Source: Chloroflexota bacterium
Lineage (GTDB): Bacteria; Chloroflexota; Dormibacteria; CF-121
Direction of reading: 5' to 3'
Length of the DNA stretch: 9,407 bases
Assembly (NCBI GenBank): GCA_005881235.1
Contig: VBEQ01000130.1
Location: 1-9,407 of the forward strand
The notes beneath the pieces are model-generated. The model had not been told where the DNA came from. It did no database searches and was given only the letters and a program-made list of their open reading frames with translations. Shown here one piece after another: positions 5,951 to 9,407 of this stretch. Within the stretch, counting starts at the first letter, position 1. Each line of letters opens with the position of its first letter. The translations under genes were made by a program, and so were the position numbers.

Positions 5951-6304
5951 TTAAGCGGGACCGGGGCCGACGGGCTTGACGGCGCCGCCGTTGAGCCCCA
6001 GGCTGGCCTCGAGCGCGGCCTTGGGCTTGTAACCGAGGACCTGCTCGGCGACCTTGCCATTGCGGAACATCACGACGTGGGGAATCCCGCGGACACGATA
6101 TCGCTCAGCCAGAGCCGGCTCCTCGTCGACGTTCACCTTGGCGATCTTGATTTCGGTGTGGTCGACCGCGAGCTGCTCCAGAACCGGCGAGAGCATCTTG
6201 CACGGGCCGCACCAGTCGGCGTAAAAGTCCACCATCACAGGCTGTTCCGAGAGAATGACCTGGTCCTCGAATGTGGCGGTCGTAACGTGAACGGCTTTAC
6301 TCAT
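5951..6304 (-). CDS. trxA: Thioredoxin
   Basis: This is a cytoplasmic dithiol-disulfide oxidoreductase that reduces proteins such as ribonucleotide reductase. The 117-aa product has the thioredoxin fold signature: VDFYADWCGPCKMLSPVL with active-site C32 and C35, KVNVDEEPALAERYRV, and the cis-proline P75 in RGIPHVVMF. The His after the cis-Pro replaces the more usual Thr. A short GPGPA-like tail extends past the last helix. The start ATG at 6304 has GGGAGAG just upstream. A longer reading from 6334 would add a non-conserved MMYSSKKGRV and would cover that ribosome binding site. The roughly 100-nt gap to the upstream CAP gene leaves room for its own promoter, though I found no strong one. Confidence 0.95.
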   Translation of the reverse strand: MSKAVHVTTATFEDQVILSEQPVMVDFYADWCGPCKMLSPVLEQLAVDHTEIKIAKVNVDEEPALAERYRVRGIPHVVMFRNGKVAEQVLGYKPKAALEASLGLNGGAVKPVGPGPA

Positions 6305-6403
6305 GACTCTCCCTTTCTTGGACGAATACATCAAGAGTAACCCAGATTCGACTTCGAAAATTCCCAGAGCCGAGGCTATCCGCCGCCAGGCTCACGGACA
6401 GCC

Positions 6404-7090
6404 TTAGTTCGAAAAGACCTCAACGACCATGGTTTTCGCGCCGTTGCTGGCAACCCCCAGGCCGACCCGGTGGTAGGCGGCTTTGAGGATGTTCGCCCGG
6501 TGCTCCGGCGAGTTCATGAACATGGTGTTGATCCCACCCATCGACGGGTTGGTCGACCAGGCGATGTTCTCGCCCGCCGTGCTGTACGGGATGCCCCACA
6601 GTCGCAACAGTCCGACGAAGGCGAGCTGGCCGGTCGACGGATCGTAGTGCGAGAAATAGTTGCGGTTCAGCATGTCCTGGGCCCGGTACTGGGCGACGCG
6701 CGCCAGCGCGGCGCTGTAGGCGAGGGGAGCCACGCCGTTGGCGGCCCGGTCCTGGTTGATGAGGCTGAACTGGGCGCCGGCCGCACCGCCGACGCCAACG
6801 ATCGGCGGGGTCGGGCGACGCGTCGGGGCTGGCCGAACAGCGACGGGCGCGGGGGCGGGCGCCGGGGGGGCCGCGGTTGGGGCCGGCGTCGATGGGGGGG
6901 TGACCCGCAGCGCCAGGCGCCCGAGGCCGTTGACGCCCGTTTGCAACGACCCCAGCGTCGTCACGTGCGCTCCAGCGAGCGGCCGCGTCGCGATGGGTTG
7001 CGGCGGGCGGCTACCCAGGATGCTGATGGTGGCGAGCACGGCGAGCGGCCCACCAACGATCAGGACGCTTCTTGTAACTGAGCGTGACAA
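6404..7090 (-). CDS. Secreted CAP/SCP-domain protein
   Basis: The CAP (SCP/PR-1-like) family comprises extracytoplasmic proteins, several binding lipids or divalent metal; the exact function here is unknown. I chose TTG at 7090, giving 228 aa, because AAGGGGGA lies seven nt upstream and the product then begins with a short basic region and a hydrophobic stretch (about 8-26), consistent with a signal peptide or anchor. A longer frame from 7144 lacks such support. Next comes a Pro/Ala/Thr-rich linker (about 64-97), like wall-spanning linkers. The CAP domain spans about 105-228: FSLINQDRAANGVAPL, H148 in YFSHYDP, GENIAWS (173-179), H197 in SPEHRANIL, YHRVGLGV and a final VVEVF strand. It lies between a membrane-protein gene and trxA on the same strand. 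TAAACT at 7123-7128 is a possible -10. Confidence 0.9.
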   Translation of the reverse strand: MSRSVTRSVLIVGGPLAVLATISILGSRPPQPIATRPLAGAHVTTLGSLQTGVNGLGRLALRVTPPSTPAPTAAPPAPAPAPVAVRPAPTRRPTPPIVGVGGAAGAQFSLINQDRAANGVAPLAYSAALARVAQYRAQDMLNRNYFSHYDPSTGQLAFVGLLRLWGIPYSTAGENIAWSTNPSMGGINTMFMNSPEHRANILKAAYHRVGLGVASNGAKTMVVEVFSN

Positions 7091-7174
7091 TGTCGATTCC
7101 CCCTTGTGGTCGGGTTTGGCGGAGTTTACGGGCTTGGCGACCAACCGACCACGCTTCCAGGCGCCCGAGAAACC

Positions 7175-7206
7175 CTCCCGCCGGGCTATCCGCTAACCGG
7201 CAGGAG
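7175..7206 (-). terminator. Weak hairpin terminator after the membrane-protein gene
   Basis: Read on the minus strand, CTCCTGCCGG pairs with CCGGCGGGAG (one G-U pair) across a 12-nt loop, starting a few nt after the stop codon at 7212. Only three T residues follow the stem, so termination would be partial. It separates the membrane gene from the CAP gene. Confidence 0.4.
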
Positions 7207-7211
7207 CGCTA

Positions 7212-8081
7212 TCAGGCGGAGGCGGCGACGAAGAAGAGGAGCTGGCCCAGCAGCTGGCCGGGCAGGATGGCGATCATCGCCAGGTAGAGCAAGCCGGTCG
7301 TTGACATGAAGGACCGGAGCCGGCAGGTTGGCCACGCCAACCCCGCCGCGACCAGCGGCAGCAACACCGCACCCAGCGCCCAGAGCACCGACAGCACCGG
7401 GCTCAGCGTCAACGGATGGGTCAGCGACCCGGAACCGTGGGCGAGGCCCCGCAGCGTCAGGGGGAACAGCACCGCCTGCAGGAGGAGGCTCACCAGGAGC
7501 ACGCCGATGGCGCGCAGCAAGGGTCGGTTGGTCAGGGCGGGCGTCACCAGGTACCAGTGGCCGAGCAACATCCCGGTGGTCGCCGCACCCAGGACGGCCG
7601 CGGACAGAACCACAATCAGCGCGATGGCGGCGCCGTTGAGAAGCGAGCCGGCCATTGGCCAGAGGGCGGCGGCGATGCCGGCCAGCAGCAGGACCGAGGC
7701 GGACAGCGTCAGCGCCCAGCTGATTGGCGATGTATCGCGGCGCCAGATGATAACCGCGTGGGCGATCAGGGCGAGAACGAGCACACCCTGTAAGAAGAGC
7801 AATGCTTCGGCGGCTGGCTGATTGATCGCGAGCAGGCGGTGATACGAGCCCGGGGGGCCGGCGAGCACGACGAGGAACGCGAGCCCGCCGAGGAGGGCGT
7901 AGGTCACGGCGATGAACTTCAAAAAGCCGTGGGTCAGGCCGCCGGTCAGCCGAAGGTACGCCACGGTGGCGAAGCCGCCGACGGCCGTCTCGGCGAGCAG
8001 CAGAAAGAGCGCCAGGGGCAGCGTGAGCATCGCCACGCACTCGTGGCAGCTGGTGATGGGAACGGAATCCAGCGGGGGCAT
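7212..8081 (-). CDS. Polytopic membrane protein of unknown function
   Basis: I do not recognise a named family. The 289-aa product is almost entirely hydrophobic, with about eight to nine predicted membrane segments. The first is near 18-44; others lie near 56-76, 92-113, 122-141, 148-171, 188-210, 226-252 and 262-286. A short N-terminal extension contains C12-x2-C15 (TSCHEC). Histidines lie in or next to predicted helices: H51, H108 (ALIAHAVIIW), H175 (MLLGHWYLVTP) and H222. These could ligate heme or metal, or simply be structural. The ATG at 8081 is supported by -10-like sequences upstream. A second ATG at residue 18 would remove the CxxC. It is divergent from the 81-aa gene and the molybdopterin enzyme, with only 23 bp between starts. 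Confidence 0.8.
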   Translation of the reverse strand: MPPLDSVPITSCHECVAMLTLPLALFLLLAETAVGGFATVAYLRLTGGLTHGFLKFIAVTYALLGGLAFLVVLAGPPGSYHRLLAINQPAAEALLFLQGVLVLALIAHAVIIWRRDTSPISWALTLSASVLLLAGIAAALWPMAGSLLNGAAIALIVVLSAAVLGAATTGMLLGHWYLVTPALTNRPLLRAIGVLLVSLLLQAVLFPLTLRGLAHGSGSLTHPLTLSPVLSVLWALGAVLLPLVAAGLAWPTCRLRSFMSTTGLLYLAMIAILPGQLLGQLLFFVAASA

Positions 8082-8088
8082 ACGCGCC

Positions 8089-8098
8089 GATATAGATT
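8089..8098. promoter_or_regulatory. Overlapping divergent -10 boxes
   Basis: The AT-rich patch GATATAGATTAG contains TAGATT (8093-8098) on the plus strand, six nt before the GTG at 8105. On the minus strand it contains TATATC (8094-8089), seven nt before the ATG at 8081; an alternative is TAATCT (8099-8094). Neither gene has a Shine-Dalgarno sequence, and both spacings match the leaderless pattern seen at sdhC and yihY. Confidence 0.5.
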
Positions 8099-8104
8099 AG
8101 GCAA

Positions 8105-8350
8105 GTGACGGAGGAGACCCGCGGCTTCGTGCCGGTCAGCTTCAACGACGGCCGATGGACGACGGCCGCAGGCGAGGAAGTCCCCTGGTACGAAGTGCAG
8201 ACCGACCTCGTCCCCGAAGCCGACGTCCAGGGCGCGCTCGAGCGCGTCCTCAGCGTCTACGGCGTGAGCGACGTCGTCGTCGACGCCTTCGACCAATTCC
8301 GCAAAGAGCTCAAGCAGCCGGCAGACGCCTCCAGTCAGGATGGCGGCTGA
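8105..8350 (+). CDS. Small hypothetical protein (81 aa) ahead of the molybdopterin enzyme
   Basis: I do not recognise this acidic 81-aa protein. It begins with TEETRGFVPVSFNDGRWTTA, a strand-rich part resembling a short hairpin, then EEVPWYEVQTDL. A helical second half (about 37-70) contains ADVQGALERVLSVYGVSDVVVDAFDQFRKEL, followed by a polar tail. It has no Cys, signal peptide or membrane segment. GTG at 8105 is the start, with TAGATT six nt upstream and no Shine-Dalgarno. Its TGA shares its A with the next gene's ATG (TGATG), so the two are almost certainly co-translated. An accessory or regulatory role for the enzyme is possible but not shown. Confidence 0.75.
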   Translation: MTEETRGFVPVSFNDGRWTTAAGEEVPWYEVQTDLVPEADVQGALERVLSVYGVSDVVVDAFDQFRKELKQPADASSQDGG

Positions 8351-8952
8351 TGATCTTTCGTCGTGACCACGAGCAGGATCCCCGGGTTGTCAAAGATCCG
8401 CACCGGTTACCGCCGGGGCAGGTGCTCACACTGAAGTGGCCGGTGCTGTCATACGGCAGCCCGCCGCGCTATGACATGGACCGCTGGCGCCTGCGCCTTT
8501 ATGGCGAAATCGACGCCCCGGCGACGCTCACCTGGGACCAGGTACGGAAATTGCCGTCGACGTCGATCACGGCGGATATGCACTGCGTCACGACCTGGAG
8601 CCGCCTCGACAACCACTGGGAAGGCGTCGCCTTCAAGGAGCTGGTGGCGCTGGTCAAGCCGCGCAGCACGTCGACCCACGTCATCGCGCATTGCGCTGCC
8701 GACTACACGACGAGCCTTCCGGTCGAGATCCTCGCCGATGACGATGTCTTGCTTGCCTACCGGCACAATGGCGCCGAACTGACGCCGGATCATGGCGGGC
8801 CGTTGCGCCTGGTCGTCCCGAAGCGCTACGCGTGGAAAAGCGCGAAGTGGCTGGAGGGGCTTGAATGGGTCGAGCACGACCGGCTCGGTTTCTGGGAACG
8901 CAACGGCTACAACAACGCCGCCGATCCCTGGAAAGAAGAGCGCTACTGGTAG
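8350..8952 (+). CDS. Sulfite-oxidase-like molybdopterin-dependent oxidoreductase
   Basis: This belongs to the sulfite oxidase/MsrP (YedY) superfamily, which binds a molybdenum-molybdopterin cofactor. The 200-aa product is essentially just the Mo-domain. Visible features are WRLRLYGEIDAPATLTWDQV (46-65), the probable Mo-ligand C79 in DMHCVTTWSRLDNHWEGV, a second strand block VIAHCAADYTTSLPVE, and HGGPLRLVVPKRYAWKSAKWLEGLEWVE (about 148-175), a family signature. There is no Tat signal, so it is probably cytoplasmic, unlike MsrP. It lacks the heme and dimerisation domains of classical sulfite oxidase. The substrate is unknown. ATG 8350 overlaps the previous stop. A longer frame beginning at 8155 is out of frame with the upstream gene and not conserved-looking. 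A TPP riboswitch begins just after its stop. Confidence 0.92.
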   Translation: MIFRRDHEQDPRVVKDPHRLPPGQVLTLKWPVLSYGSPPRYDMDRWRLRLYGEIDAPATLTWDQVRKLPSTSITADMHCVTTWSRLDNHWEGVAFKELVALVKPRSTSTHVIAHCAADYTTSLPVEILADDDVLLAYRHNGAELTPDHGGPLRLVVPKRYAWKSAKWLEGLEWVEHDRLGFWERNGYNNAADPWKEERYW

Positions 8953-8953
8953 C

Positions 8954-8959
8954 TATACT
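8954..8959 (+). promoter_or_regulatory. -10 box of the riboswitch transcript
   Basis: TATACT, identical to the -10 at 5060, lies just after the molybdopterin-enzyme stop and about nine nt before the riboswitch core. The -35 is weak: a TGGAAA at 8929-8934 has 19-nt spacing. Transcription would start close to 8966, making the aptamer the very 5' end of the message. Confidence 0.5.
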
Positions 8960-8960
8960 C

Positions 8961-9049
8961 GAGTGACGGGGTGCGTTTGGAACGCTGAGAGGTGGAACGC
9001 TCCACCAACCCTTCGAACCTGATCTGGGTAATGCCAGCGGAGGGAAGAC
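8961..9049 (+). promoter_or_regulatory. TPP riboswitch (THI element)
   Basis: The conserved thi-box parts appear in order: GGGGTGC (8968-8974), CTGAGA (8985-8990), ACCC (9008-9011), then CCTGATCTGGGTAATGCCAG and GGAGGGAA. Helices seen are GGGT/ACCC, GCGTT/AACGC (8973-8985), an added perfect hairpin GGTGGA-ACGC-TCCACC (8991-9006), and CTGG/CCAG (9024-9037) with CCT/AGG. The closing P1 helix is not clear by eye. The 3' GGAGGG (9039-9044) doubles as the Shine-Dalgarno of the GTG at 9050, so binding of thiamine pyrophosphate should hide the ribosome site and repress translation. Confidence 0.95.
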
Positions 9050-9407
9050 GTGACCGCAGAGGTCGATGAAATCTCGTCAGATGCCTTTCTCAAGGTCGAA
9101 ACGCACGGCATCGACGCCATTCCGGATGCCGAGCGCCACGGCCGTCCGAGGGAACTGGGCTTTCTCTGGGCGGGCGCTTTCGTCAACTACGCCAGCCTCC
9201 TGACCGCGAGCCTGCTGACGACCTATTACGGGCTGGGGGTTTGGGACGGGCTGCTGGCGGTGCTGATCGGCACCCTCGCCGGTGCGGTGATCCTCGGCCT
9301 TCTCAGCAACACTGGGCCGAAAAGCGGGCAGCCCCAGATCGTCTTCACGCGGCGCATCTTCGGCAATCGCGGCGCCTACCCGGGAGCGGTGCTCACACTC
9401 TTTCTGG
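9050..9407 (+). CDS. NCS1-family permease, probable thiamine or HMP transporter, partial
   Basis: The first 119 residues are present and the gene runs out of the window. NCS1 proteins are cation-coupled membrane symporters for purines, pyrimidines, hydantoins and thiamine-related compounds. The N-terminus has the family-like cytoplasmic segment GIDAIPDAERHGRPRELGFLWAGAFVNY (20-47). Membrane segments follow at about 37-60 and 65-86, and then GPKSGQPQIVFTRRIFGNRG (89-108), the loop that NCS1 members carry before the third helix. The start is GTG at 9050 with GGAGGG five nt upstream, inside the TPP riboswitch. That control makes a thiamine or hydroxymethylpyrimidine substrate likely, as in CytX-type permeases. 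Cytosine or purine uptake is less likely but not excluded. Confidence 0.85.
   Translation, partial: MTAEVDEISSDAFLKVETHGIDAIPDAERHGRPRELGFLWAGAFVNYASLLTASLLTTYYGLGVWDGLLAVLIGTLAGAVILGLLSNTGPKSGQPQIVFTRRIFGNRGAYPGAVLTLFL

Noticed and set aside
7186..8145. 319-codon minus-strand frame overlapping the membrane protein
   Set aside because: Its translation is Arg/Ala/Pro-rich without hydrophobic periodicity, while the frame at 7212-8081 gives coherent membrane helices and a good start.
8155..8349. Upstream extension of the molybdopterin enzyme from an ATG at 8155
   Set aside because: The added residues are Arg-rich and overlap the 81-aa gene in another frame; the TGATG junction at 8348-8352 gives the family-typical length.
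1..9407. Mobile elements, CRISPR arrays, tRNA genes, toxin-antitoxin or defence modules
   Set aside because: I scanned for transposase motifs, evenly spaced repeats, tRNA T-loop sequences and typical defence domains and saw none; the genes fit housekeeping metabolism.

Overview
This is a gene-dense, high-GC chromosomal window of about 9.4 kb from a free-living bacterium. GTG and probably CTG starts are common. Several genes have a -10 box (TAGACT, TAGAAT, TAGATT) only 6-7 nt before the start codon and no Shine-Dalgarno sequence, which points to leaderless transcripts. The succinate dehydrogenase resembles the Sdh1 type of actinobacteria and Chloroflexota-like lineages. I infer an actinobacterial, Chloroflexota or Dormibacteria-like soil organism, but the sequence alone does not fix the lineage. 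I saw no mobile element, CRISPR array, tRNA or rRNA.

Layout. (1) Positions 1-4073, minus strand, read right to left: a YihY/BrkB-family membrane protein, then a three-gene succinate dehydrogenase/fumarate reductase operon (five-helix membrane anchor, flavoprotein, iron-sulfur subunit cut by the window edge). The three sdh genes are joined by 4-nt start/stop overlaps. (2) 4111-5011, plus strand: rpiA (ribose-5-phosphate isomerase A) and a 62-aa protein of unknown function. (3) 5021-5947, plus strand: a strong sigma-70-type promoter (TTGACG-N17-TATACT) set among short palindromes, a leader of about 110 nt, an uncharacterised helical 136-aa protein, and a DUF971 protein with two CPCxxC motifs but no usual start codon before its conserved region. 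(4) 5951-8081, minus strand: a polytopic membrane protein with histidines in predicted helices, a secreted CAP-domain protein, and a thioredoxin. (5) 8105-9407, plus strand, divergent from region 4: an 81-aa unknown protein, a cytoplasmic sulfite-oxidase-like molybdopterin enzyme, a TPP riboswitch, and the beginning of an NCS1-family transporter.

How the genes fit together. The Sdh complex links the TCA cycle to the quinone pool. RpiA serves the pentose phosphate pathway. Thioredoxin, the molybdopterin enzyme and the DUF971 protein suggest redox or Fe-S housekeeping. The TPP riboswitch directly before the NCS1 permease, with its 3' end overlapping the ribosome binding site, makes this a probable thiamine or thiamine-precursor importer under feedback control.

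The points most worth checking are: an apparent in-frame loss of a conserved stretch in the flavoprotein just after its GDR motif; the CTG-type starts; the palindrome-rich promoter and leader at 5021-5181; and the divergent promoter pair at 8089-8098 between the membrane protein and the molybdopterin-enzyme genes. Most of the window is ordinary housekeeping sequence, and I did not find a clear novel defence or mobile system.
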